A stretch of DNA of 50,969 nucleotides, from NCBI GenBank assembly GCA_035299065.1, contig DATGXI010000007.1, forward strand, positions 1 to 50,969. The letters are read 5' to 3'. Of the stretch, positions 1 through 8,363 are shown piece after piece; within the stretch, counting starts at the first letter, position 1, and the number at the start of each line of letters is the position of its first letter. The position numbers were made by a program, and so were the translations under genes. This DNA is from DASPJQ01 sp035299065. GTDB lineage: Bacteria; Bacteroidota; Bacteroidia; Flavobacteriales_D; UBA2798. A model generated the notes under the pieces. It ran no database searches. It saw nothing but the letters and a program-made list of their open reading frames with translations, and had not been told where the DNA came from.

Positions 1-84
1 TATATCAAGCCCGGTTGTTTCCAGATCAAAAAAACACAAGGGGCGGTTTAAGGTTAAATTCATAAAATAAATAAAAGGATGACT

Positions 85-101
85 AAGGTAAGATTTACCT
101 T
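85..101 (-). terminator. weak hairpin downstream of the first PorE-like gene
   Basis: A perfect 7-bp inverted repeat (AAGGTAA/TTACCTT) with a 3-nt loop lies 8 nt beyond the stop codon of the minus-strand gene that ends at 110. It is AT-rich and the T-run that follows on the minus strand is interrupted, so it may only be a weak terminator. I see nothing else in bases 1-109. Confidence 0.3.
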
Positions 102-109
102 TAAAGAAC

Positions 110-1657
110 TTAGTTTTTGATAAGTTTTATTTCTGAGTCAATTACTCCCATACGCATGGTGAACTCATTTACTTTTAATTGCGACCTGGTTTGTTTATAA
201 CCGGGTGAATCTACCTGTATATCATACACACCGGGCCCAAGCGCAATGGTGAATTTACCCGATGCGTTTGGCCTGTATTCGCCAATAGGTTCATTTTTTT
301 GGTTGAAAACAACAATTACCCCATCGGTTAAAAAAGGGTGGTCGGCAAGGCCAGTTGGCAACTTAATGTTAAAAATAGCAGGCGTTATTTCAACCGCATC
401 AAAGGTAACACGGTAAATATCAAGATCACCTTTTCCACCTTTACGCGAACTTGAAACATACGCATGCTTACCATCTTCGGTATACGAAATGGTACGTTCA
501 TCGTAAGGTGTGTTTAGTGGGTAGCCAATATTTTTACAATCGCTGAATTCATTTCCTTCAACGTTCCATTTTACCTGGTACATGTCAAATCCACCCATGC
601 CTACATGCCCGTTTGAGCTGAAATAAACAGTGGTACCATCAAATGAAATAGAAGGGAAGTCTTCATCACCGGCAGTATTGATCATAGGACCACAATTTTG
701 TGGAATAGCCCATGTACCATTGGGTAAATGCCTAACCATCCAAATATCATAACCACCGTAACCACCTGATCGGTTGCTGGCAAAAAACACAACCTGTCCG
801 TCAGGCGACATAAAACCTGAAATCTCAATTGATTTTTCATCATTCACCGAAGTGGTAAATTTTTCTTTTTTCCCAAGTATGTTTCCGTTGCGTTTAACCA
901 TATAAAGGGCACCGTAAATTTCCTGCGCCTGTGAAAAAATAAAGATCACTTCACCCGTTGGTGATATGCCCACAACCTGGTCATCGGTTGCTGAATTTAT
1001 GCCCTGTGCAAGGGTTGCAGTGGTGTATTCAGAGCCATTGTAGGATGAGGTGTAAATATCGCAGTTGTAATAACCGTCTTCCTGCGGATCTTTGGTTTTG
1101 GATGTTTTTCTGCGACTGTTAAACGAAATGAATGTTTCATCAGCAGAAACGAATGGATAATAATCAGGATACTCGGTATTAAATTTATCGCCCAGGTTTT
1201 CAAAATGTACGCTTATGGGATTCTTCATAAGCTCCTTTGCCATTTTGCAATCTTCAATCAATTTAAGGGTCATTTCTTTGTCCTTACCACCAGCTTTTGC
1301 TTTATGTTCTTCAAGTATTTTTAAAGCATCGTCAAGGCGATAATCCAGTGCATAGGCATAACCAAGGTAGTAGGGTAAATCGTGCGGGTATTTGCCTGTT
1401 TTGTACGCTCTTTCCAAATAAACAATAGCCTGGGGTTTATCAATATTGGTTTTTAAATAACACAATCCAAGCTTGTAATTATATCCCGGATTATCCCGCT
1501 CAACTTTCAACAGATTTTTGTAAACAGGAATGGCCATTAGAAAATTATTGTGCTTGTAATGTTCCTCGGCTTCCCTGTCATCAACCTGGGAAAAAACCGG
1601 TTTAACCAAACACAATAAAAAGCCTAGTAAAAGTATGTATGTTTTGCTACCCACCAC
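110..1657 (-). CDS. TPR/PD40 outer-envelope protein, PorE-like without OmpA domain
   Basis: A 515-residue exported protein, third in a minus-strand run of three paralogs. An N-terminal signal peptide (hydrophobic to about residue 23) precedes TPR-like helices at about 25-145. WD40-like PD40 beta-propeller repeats follow at about 155-420, each with a 'sxDGxxvyFsSnrxGGxGgxDiy' pattern, then a short carboxypeptidase-regulatory-like beta domain at about 430-510. Both neighbours go on into OmpA-type C-terminal domains but this one stops. That gives the PorE-like order of the type IX secretion/gliding field minus the peptidoglycan anchor. The start is GTG: an in-frame stop lies two codons upstream and no ATG is available before the signal peptide, although a second GTG follows directly. 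The role is inferred as an envelope scaffold and the partner is unknown. Confidence 0.85.
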   Translation of the reverse strand: MVGSKTYILLLGFLLCLVKPVFSQVDDREAEEHYKHNNFLMAIPVYKNLLKVERDNPGYNYKLGLCYLKTNIDKPQAIVYLERAYKTGKYPHDLPYYLGYAYALDYRLDDALKILEEHKAKAGGKDKEMTLKLIEDCKMAKELMKNPISVHFENLGDKFNTEYPDYYPFVSADETFISFNSRRKTSKTKDPQEDGYYNCDIYTSSYNGSEYTTATLAQGINSATDDQVVGISPTGEVIFIFSQAQEIYGALYMVKRNGNILGKKEKFTTSVNDEKSIEISGFMSPDGQVVFFASNRSGGYGGYDIWMVRHLPNGTWAIPQNCGPMINTAGDEDFPSISFDGTTVYFSSNGHVGMGGFDMYQVKWNVEGNEFSDCKNIGYPLNTPYDERTISYTEDGKHAYVSSSRKGGKGDLDIYRVTFDAVEITPAIFNIKLPTGLADHPFLTDGVIVVFNQKNEPIGEYRPNASGKFTIALGPGVYDIQVDSPGYKQTRSQLKVNEFTMRMGVIDSEIKLIKN

Positions 1658-1685
1658 GTATTACCTGATCAACAAATATACCAAT

Positions 1686-4367
1686 TTATGGTGTAATGGT
1701 GAACACGGCCATACCAGGAACGTTGATCTTAAATTCGTCCCTTCGGTTTAGCTGTCGGCCTTCAGGATCATCACTTCCGTCAGGTTTGGTATTTGAAGCG
1801 GCTGGCTTTGACTCACCATACCACAGTTTTTTCATCCGATTTGTGCCTACACCCTTGTTTAAGAGGTAATTAAATGCCGATATGGTGCGGTTTTCACTCA
1901 GCACTACGTTGTATTCATCACTACCCATCCAGTCACAATGGCCTGCAATTTCAATGCTGGCCTCGGGATGGTCAACCATGTAAGCGCTTATTTTTTCCAG
2001 TATTTCCTTTGATTTATCTCTTAAAAAGTACTTATCAAAGTCAAAATAGATGTTTTCAAACTGTGCCAGCAACGGTGGTTGCTTAGGCAAATCAATAATA
2101 TCAATGTATTCTGAATAGTTCTCAGCTGAATCAATTGTTGTAATGTAGGCCGAATAAACCATATCAAGGTCGTTGGTATTGATCTTATAAGGAAAATTCA
2201 ATTCTGAGTAAAGCGGATTGAGTGTGGCGTTGGTATTGTTGAGGTTAAAGTTTCCGTCTTTGTCGGTAACTGTACTTGTGAGTGGTTTTTTATTGTTATC
2301 AATCAAAACAATATCCATGTTTTCTATTGGCGAAATGGTAGTTTCAATACCTTTTAATTTTTCAATATGCCCCTGTACAACAATGTCTTTATTGGCGTTG
2401 TTTTTTGAGTCGCCATAATAACTTATTTTCAAATCATCTTCTTTAATAAGAACAGCATATGCCTGGTCAGGATCAAGGCCGTTAAAACTGAAATTACCTT
2501 TTTCATCGGTTGTGGCGGTTTTTACAATTTGTTTGTTTTTATCAACCAGGTAAATCTCAATTTTTTTGGCTTTTTGAATTTCATTGTGTTTTAATGTTCC
2601 TGAAATAACTACCGGTGTAAATGTAAGGTCAACATTTGGCGGGTTGTTGATTGAAACATTGTCTTTTAAAACATCAAGATCATATTTTTCTCTTGCTTTT
2701 GATTTAACATCAAAAAATGCATTCTTGAACTCGGCTTTTTGCTTGTCTTTTACAACTGCAGTTGTGTCAACAAAACGGGTTATGGTAATTTCCTGGAACA
2801 GCTGGTAATACTCACACTGTTTAGGAATGGTGAATTCTTCACGGTGTGGCCTGCTTGCCGGAAATTGCTCGCATACCAGTTCAAGTTCGTATGATTTCAT
2901 TGGAGGCAATACCATGAGGTATTTACCTGTATATTTGTCCGAATAAAAAGGTCCGTAGGTTTTACCGCTTTCTTTTTCTTTCACGGTGATGGTTGCAGTT
3001 ACCGGCACCTTGCGGTCGGTTCCCATTACTAGTCCGCGTACTTCAGTGTTCTGAATGGGTTTACAATCCAGTTGTACACGGTAAATATCCATCATGCCAA
3101 ATCCATATGGCCGCGATGAAGAAAAATACCCGTAGGTGTCATCAGCGCTTTGAATATAATAAATATCATCGCCAGGTGAATTCAAGGGCATGCCCAGGTT
3201 TACGCGCTGTCCCCAGTTGCCGGTTGAGTCAAGTTCTGATTTGAAAATATCATAACCGCCAATGGAATTAAAACCTTGTGATGAAAAGTAGAGTGTTTTC
3301 CCGTCTTTGCTCAGGAAAGGAGCATCTTCATTCATGGGTGAATTAATAACGGGTCCCATGTTCTTGATTTCACCCCATTGCCCATCAGGCATTTTTTTTG
3401 CTGTCCAAATATCACGTCCGCCCAATCCATCTGTTCGGGTACTTACATAATACAACGTTTGTTCGTCAGGCGTTATAAATACACTGGGCTCTTGTCCTTT
3501 GGTGTTTATTTTTGAATTCAGGCGAACCGGGTCTGACCATTTCCCGTCTTTAAGTTCACTCATCCACACATCGTTCAGGCGGTAAATAAAAAGTTTGTCT
3601 TCGGCCTCATTGTAACCTATTGCGGCATCATGATATTTTGAATTTATTTTTTTGCTGATGTAGGTTCCCGATGAATCAAACTTGGTAGCATAACTCCAGG
3701 TTAAGGTTTCAAGGTCCTGCATAACCGAAACATAAATATCCTCAAATTTTTTGCCGTCATGGTAAAATTTATTACCCTCATTTGAATTTTTGCGTGCGGT
3801 AAATACAAGTAACGATTCGTCTTTTTTCACAACCGGGGCATACTCTGAAAAGATGGTATTAACGTTTTTACCCAGGTTTTTTACCTGCCATTTTTTGTTT
3901 TGTGTTTGAAGAAATTTGACACCGTTGTTACACATTTCAATAACCCGGTCAACATCCTCCATTAGCATCAGCGATTTTTTGGAGTCGGCATCAATGTAGG
4001 CTTTGAACCGGTTGTATTGGACAATTGCTTTCTCAAACTCGTTTACGTATTGGTAACTGCGCCCCAGGTAATAAAAAATTTCGGCAATGGTATCGTTTTT
4101 AGAGGCCTTCAAAGCACTCTCAAAATACCCTAATGCTTTTTCTTTTTCAATTTCTGAATTGTAATAGGTAATACCGGCTTCGAAAAAATATTCAGGATTA
4201 TCAGTTACTTTTTGAAGAAGCTGATTGTATTGTTTTTTTGCTTCGGCATAGTCACCCTTTGATAACGCTTTTCTGGCACGAGACAGGGTCTTACTTTCCT
4301 CTCCGGCATAAGCACCAAAGTGAATAGAGAAGAGCACCAGTAAGACCAGTAAGCGAGAATATACCAT
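1686..4367 (-). CDS. PorE-like TPR/PD40/OmpA outer-membrane protein
   Basis: An 893-residue exported protein. It has a signal peptide (residues 1-21), TPR repeats at about 25-150, PD40 propeller blades at about 165-445, three carboxypeptidase-regulatory/CNA-like beta modules at about 450-750, and a canonical OmpA-like domain at about 770-893. That domain begins FENIYFDFDKYFL and carries IAGHCDWMGSDEYN followed by LSENR, which supply the Asp and Arg expected to bind diaminopimelate in peptidoglycan. The architecture matches PorE of the Bacteroidota type IX secretion machinery and related gliding-associated proteins. The gene sits 69 nt after its 831-residue paralog and 28 nt before the 515-residue one, so the three are probably co-transcribed. 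A direct role in T9SS is inference, because no other T9SS gene is in the window. Confidence 0.88.
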   Translation of the reverse strand: MVYSRLLVLLVLFSIHFGAYAGEESKTLSRARKALSKGDYAEAKKQYNQLLQKVTDNPEYFFEAGITYYNSEIEKEKALGYFESALKASKNDTIAEIFYYLGRSYQYVNEFEKAIVQYNRFKAYIDADSKKSLMLMEDVDRVIEMCNNGVKFLQTQNKKWQVKNLGKNVNTIFSEYAPVVKKDESLLVFTARKNSNEGNKFYHDGKKFEDIYVSVMQDLETLTWSYATKFDSSGTYISKKINSKYHDAAIGYNEAEDKLFIYRLNDVWMSELKDGKWSDPVRLNSKINTKGQEPSVFITPDEQTLYYVSTRTDGLGGRDIWTAKKMPDGQWGEIKNMGPVINSPMNEDAPFLSKDGKTLYFSSQGFNSIGGYDIFKSELDSTGNWGQRVNLGMPLNSPGDDIYYIQSADDTYGYFSSSRPYGFGMMDIYRVQLDCKPIQNTEVRGLVMGTDRKVPVTATITVKEKESGKTYGPFYSDKYTGKYLMVLPPMKSYELELVCEQFPASRPHREEFTIPKQCEYYQLFQEITITRFVDTTAVVKDKQKAEFKNAFFDVKSKAREKYDLDVLKDNVSINNPPNVDLTFTPVVISGTLKHNEIQKAKKIEIYLVDKNKQIVKTATTDEKGNFSFNGLDPDQAYAVLIKEDDLKISYYGDSKNNANKDIVVQGHIEKLKGIETTISPIENMDIVLIDNNKKPLTSTVTDKDGNFNLNNTNATLNPLYSELNFPYKINTNDLDMVYSAYITTIDSAENYSEYIDIIDLPKQPPLLAQFENIYFDFDKYFLRDKSKEILEKISAYMVDHPEASIEIAGHCDWMGSDEYNVVLSENRTISAFNYLLNKGVGTNRMKKLWYGESKPAASNTKPDGSDDPEGRQLNRRDEFKINVPGMAVFTITP

Positions 4368-4436
4368 CCCGCTAAAGTTAGAGATGTTAACAAGTAGCTA
4401 ACCGGCTCAAACGCAAGTTTTTCAATACTCAATTGT

Positions 4437-6932
4437 TTATTTCGCCCAGAGTTTGATATATTGATATTTCTCGTAATTGGCCTTGTTTTCCATGAAGTCA
4501 TTGTTGTACCTCGGACCTTGAACCAATGAGCTTACTGATTTGAATTTCAGTTTTTTACCATCAATTCCTTTTGCCTGAAGAGCCTCCAGTAAACGCAATT
4601 TGGCATCACTGGTACGCGATCTTGAAAGCTTGTCATTGGTTTTAAAAGTGGTTGTTGGCACCTTTGAAGCGCTTCCTTCAATGGATATGTAAGCAAACCC
4701 ACGCTTCTCAATTATTTTAGCAACACCTTCAACAAATTCATTAAACAACCGCTCGGTTTTAGCAATGTCTTTCATGTTGTAAGTGTAGTATTTTTCAAAA
4801 GAAACAGGGTCAACCTGTACATTAGGATCAACCGTATTGTTATTATTGTTGTTATTGTTATTGTTGTTGTTATTGTTATTGTTATTGTTATTGTTATTGT
4901 TATTGTTGTTGTTATTGTTATTATCGTTAACAGCAACATCGCTTATTTTATTGTAAGTGTATTTACACTTCTTATCGCGTTTGGTAATTCCAATTTCTTT
5001 GCCATCCTTGTCCAGTAAAATAACTTCCATCTCGTCACACAACCCGGCATCTTTACCTTTTATTTCGAAAATATATGGTTTACCTTCAGGTAATTTGTTG
5101 AACTTAAAATTACCTTCCTTGTCAACAGGTTCTGTATAGAGTAATTTTCCTTTTTCATCAAGGTATTGTGCAACAAGATTTTTATTGTCGGCAGGCAAGT
5201 GGTTTAGTAAAACCTTCCAATGCAAATCATCATCGCTGTTGGTTGCAAGTGTTGTGTCAATACCCATATTAAGCGGGTTCAGGAATAGTTCTTTTTGAAA
5301 TTCCTGGTAATCGCTTTCGCATGGCACAAGGTACTCGTCCTGGTGGTAGGAGTTACCTTCAATTCGGTAATCAATCAGGTATTCATGACAAGGCTTTAAT
5401 GACATTACAAAACCTCCGTCTTGTGCACGTGGTCTATATTCCTGTGGATCGCCACCCTCTGTAACGTCTGTTACAAAAATAGCAATGTCTTCAGGCAGTT
5501 TTTCTCCCTTTGGAACACGAATATATCCTTTCAAAATAGCAAAGGGTTCTGTTGGTGCCGACTCAAGTTCTACAACGTAAATATCTTTTTCGCCAAATCC
5601 ACCCTCGTGGCTTGATGAATAGTAGGCACGTTTACCAGAGGCATTCGTAACAAAAAATACATCGTCATCAACAGTATTGATAGGGTAACTTAAAGGTGTT
5701 GGTGTTCCAAATGTATTGGCTGAATCCTGGCGGCTAAAAAACACGTCAAACCCACCCATACTGTTTGGCCCGTTGGAGCTATAGTATAAAATGTTTCCGG
5801 AAGGATGAATGAAAGGAGCATCTTCGTCATTGGGTGTATTGATTGGGGGAGGCAATGCAAGTGCCTTGCTCCATTCGCCATTGGGTAATTTTACAACACG
5901 GTAAATGTCACGGCCACCGTATCCGCCTGGCCTGTCACTCACAAAATAAAGTGTCCGTCCGTCAGGTGTTAATGTACAATGTGTTTCCCACGAATCACTG
6001 TTTATGTCACCACCCAGTTTTTCAAGTGCCGAATAGCTCGTGTCAAGTGCCGAAGATTGGTAAATATTTCCATTGCCAGCATCGTCATGATAAACATAAA
6101 GCACGGTTCCATCAGCCGAAACGGAAATAGTGGCTTCATTTTCATCCACGTCTTCATCCTGGAATTTCACACGCTTTGGAGCACTCCAGCTTCCATCCGG
6201 GTCACGGTATGAAACATAAATATCCTCGTAAAATTTTCCATCAGTAGGAATTACCAGGCTTGTATTGGTGCTATCGCCACGAACCCTGCGTGATGTAAAG
6301 TAAAGTACGTTTTCGTCAAGAGAAACTACAGGACTGTAATCTTCAAATTCACTGTTGATCACGTTACCAATGTTGTAAATTTTCAGGTCTTTTGATTCAT
6401 TTGCCACCATTGCTTTTGCATTGTTGGCCCATTGTATGTTTTTATCAATGTCTTTATAAAGAACATGCTTTGGACTTAGTTTTGATTTTAAATCATTAAA
6501 GGTTTCAATGGCTTTGTCAAACTGCATGTCAAGGTGATATGCGCGTCCAAGATAAAACATGGCATCAATGGGAACTTTCTCTCCATAAAAATCGGTAGGG
6601 TCATAGTTCTTGGTTACTTTTCCAACCGTTTTTATAAGGTAGTCAATAGCATTCTTGCGGCCAGAAATAACTTCAAGCTGGCAAAGTCCCGCTTTATAAT
6701 TGAAGTTAGGATTATCGGGGTATTTTTTCAATAGCGATTTCCACATCCGCAAAGCCTGGAAGTATTGCTTAAGGTCAATTAATCCGTTACCGGCATCAAA
6801 TCGATCCTCTTCTGGGGCAGCATCAATTTCAGCATCGGTTGGCGGAGCCTTTTGGCGTTGTGCCTGCGAATCAAAACCTGTGCAAAGTACAAAGGCCATT
6901 AGCAGGATATGTGTAAAGCGTTTTAAAAACAT
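4437..6932 (-). CDS. PorE-like protein with polyasparagine linker and degenerate OmpA domain
   Basis: An 831-residue exported protein and the first of three paralogs. It has a signal peptide (about 1-24), TPR helices at about 40-185, PD40 propeller repeats at about 190-455, and beta-sandwich carboxypeptidase-regulatory-like modules at about 460-660. An uninterrupted run of 29 Asn (residues 671-699) follows, then an OmpA-like tail at about 715-831. In the tail the usual G-H-x-D motif reads IEGSASK, so the ligand-binding Asp is absent, while the LSRSR arginine is kept. Peptidoglycan binding is therefore doubtful. The ATG overlaps the upstream acyltransferase stop as TGATG, which suggests translational coupling. 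An N-rich stretch of this length is unusual in a bacterial protein and probably acts as a flexible spacer between the propeller region and the tail. Confidence 0.87.
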   Translation of the reverse strand: MFLKRFTHILLMAFVLCTGFDSQAQRQKAPPTDAEIDAAPEEDRFDAGNGLIDLKQYFQALRMWKSLLKKYPDNPNFNYKAGLCQLEVISGRKNAIDYLIKTVGKVTKNYDPTDFYGEKVPIDAMFYLGRAYHLDMQFDKAIETFNDLKSKLSPKHVLYKDIDKNIQWANNAKAMVANESKDLKIYNIGNVINSEFEDYSPVVSLDENVLYFTSRRVRGDSTNTSLVIPTDGKFYEDIYVSYRDPDGSWSAPKRVKFQDEDVDENEATISVSADGTVLYVYHDDAGNGNIYQSSALDTSYSALEKLGGDINSDSWETHCTLTPDGRTLYFVSDRPGGYGGRDIYRVVKLPNGEWSKALALPPPINTPNDEDAPFIHPSGNILYYSSNGPNSMGGFDVFFSRQDSANTFGTPTPLSYPINTVDDDVFFVTNASGKRAYYSSSHEGGFGEKDIYVVELESAPTEPFAILKGYIRVPKGEKLPEDIAIFVTDVTEGGDPQEYRPRAQDGGFVMSLKPCHEYLIDYRIEGNSYHQDEYLVPCESDYQEFQKELFLNPLNMGIDTTLATNSDDDLHWKVLLNHLPADNKNLVAQYLDEKGKLLYTEPVDKEGNFKFNKLPEGKPYIFEIKGKDAGLCDEMEVILLDKDGKEIGITKRDKKCKYTYNKISDVAVNDNNNNNNNNNNNNNNNNNNNNNNNNNNNNNTVDPNVQVDPVSFEKYYTYNMKDIAKTERLFNEFVEGVAKIIEKRGFAYISIEGSASKVPTTTFKTNDKLSRSRTSDAKLRLLEALQAKGIDGKKLKFKSVSSLVQGPRYNNDFMENKANYEKYQYIKLWAK
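4836..4922 (-). repeat. AAC/AAT trinucleotide tract encoding 29 Asn
   Basis: This is an 87-base tract in which every codon on the minus strand is AAC or AAT, largely alternating as a hexanucleotide. It encodes residues 671-699 of the PorE-like protein. Slippage in units of 3 or 6 would change linker length without breaking the frame. Confidence 0.95.
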
Positions 6933-8251
6933 CAGATTTCCCTGTTTAAATTAAAATTTTCTAAATAATCAGCAACACGTTTTACAAAACTTCCTCCAAG
7001 GGCACCATCAACTACGCGGTGATCGTATGAATGGGAAAGGAACATCATGTGCCGTATGCCTATGGTATCTCCAAATGGAGTTTCAATAACAGCTGGCTTT
7101 TTGCGAATGGCCCCAAGAGCCATAATGGCAACCTGTGGTTGATTAATTATTGGTGTGCCCATCACATTACCAAATGTACCTACATTGGAAATGGTATAGG
7201 TACCACCCTGAATTTCGTCAGGTTTTAATTGGTTGAGGCGTGCCCGGTTGGCAAGATCATTTACCGCTTTGGTTAATCCAACAAGGTTATAACGATCGGC
7301 ATTTTTAATTACCGGAACAATCAAATTTCCCGTTGGCAAAGCAGCCGCCATTCCAACGTTTATGTCTTTACGAACAACAATTTTATTGTCTTGCGTAAGT
7401 GAAATATTTATCATGGGGAAATCCTTGATGGCTTTTACGATAGCCTCAATGAACAAGGGAGTAAACGTTAGTTTTTCTCCTTCCTTTTTTTCAAATTCTT
7501 TTTTGATTTTCTCTCTCCACAATACAATATTGGTAACATCGGCCTCCACAAATGAGGTTACATGCGGTGAAACACGTTTGGACATAACCATGTGATCGGC
7601 AATAAGCTTACGCATGCGGTCCATTTCAATAATTTCATCACCTGCACCGGCCGTTACAACTGGACCAACAGGCTCACTTGCTTTAACCGAAACCTGTGTA
7701 ACTGGTTGTTTTTCCTGAACGGGTTGTTCCACAACACTTGTTCCACCTTGTTTGCGGTTTGGCAAATAGTTTAAAATATCTTTTTTGGTTACACGTCCCT
7801 GTAAACCGGTTCCTGCAATGGCTTCAAGTTCCATAACACTTAAACCTTCGGTTTTGGCAATGTTTTTTACCAATGGAGAATAGAATTTGGAACTTCCATT
7901 TTCTGATTTTCCGTTTGAAGAGCTGATTTTTAACGGAGCCGACACGGCCGGTTTTTCATTGGATGAAACCGTTTCTTTAGCAGGCGTAGTGCTCACTGCG
8001 GGTTTTGCTCCCTCGGCACCTATCAATGCAATGGCTTTACCAACCTGCACTACATCGCCTTCGTTGCATAGCCGCTTTAACAAAACACCTTCGGCAGTGG
8101 ACGGCACTTCTGAATCCACTTTATCAGTTGCAATTTCTACTATAGCTTCATCAGCTTTAACAAAATCACCTTCATTTTTTAACCACTTAATGATCGTTGC
8201 CTCGGCAACACTTTCGCCCATTTTTGGTAGTAATATCTCGCTTTGACTCAT
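6932..8251 (-). CDS. 2-oxo acid dehydrogenase E2 component (dihydrolipoamide acyltransferase)
   Basis: A 439-residue cytoplasmic acyltransferase that moves acyl groups from lipoamide to CoA in a 2-oxo acid dehydrogenase complex. There is a single lipoyl domain (residues 1-78, lipoyl lysine K44 in ATDKVDS), a low-complexity linker, and a peripheral-subunit-binding domain at about 118-155 (SPLVKNIAKTEGL...GRVTKKDI). The catalytic domain runs from about 205 to 439 with the HRVVDG motif at 411-416, where the His and Asp are catalytic. One lipoyl domain fits branched-chain or 2-oxoglutarate E2 better than most pyruvate E2s, but I cannot decide the substrate. The stop overlaps the next gene's ATG (TGATG), an unexpected pairing of a metabolic enzyme with envelope proteins. 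A candidate promoter lies about 35 nt upstream. Confidence 0.93.
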   Translation of the reverse strand: MSQSEILLPKMGESVAEATIIKWLKNEGDFVKADEAIVEIATDKVDSEVPSTAEGVLLKRLCNEGDVVQVGKAIALIGAEGAKPAVSTTPAKETVSSNEKPAVSAPLKISSSNGKSENGSSKFYSPLVKNIAKTEGLSVMELEAIAGTGLQGRVTKKDILNYLPNRKQGGTSVVEQPVQEKQPVTQVSVKASEPVGPVVTAGAGDEIIEMDRMRKLIADHMVMSKRVSPHVTSFVEADVTNIVLWREKIKKEFEKKEGEKLTFTPLFIEAIVKAIKDFPMINISLTQDNKIVVRKDINVGMAAALPTGNLIVPVIKNADRYNLVGLTKAVNDLANRARLNQLKPDEIQGGTYTISNVGTFGNVMGTPIINQPQVAIMALGAIRKKPAVIETPFGDTIGIRHMMFLSHSYDHRVVDGALGGSFVKRVADYLENFNLNREI

Positions 8252-8283
8252 TTTTTTATCTAATACACTGAATTACAAGGTTG

Positions 8284-8311
8284 CCAAAATACAAAAAATA
8301 ATTCAATGCAA
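8284..8311 (-). promoter_or_regulatory. candidate Bacteroidota promoter of the E2 gene
   Basis: On the minus strand, TTGC (8308-8311) is followed after 16 nt by TATTTTGG (8284-8291). This resembles the Bacteroidota -33 TTG / -7 TAnnTTTG pair and lies about 33 nt before the ATG at 8251. It is a pattern match only. Confidence 0.35.
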
Positions 8312-8363
8312 GAGTTGTAAAATTTACTTTTTTTAAAAAGATAAATTACTGGCAAGCAATGGG

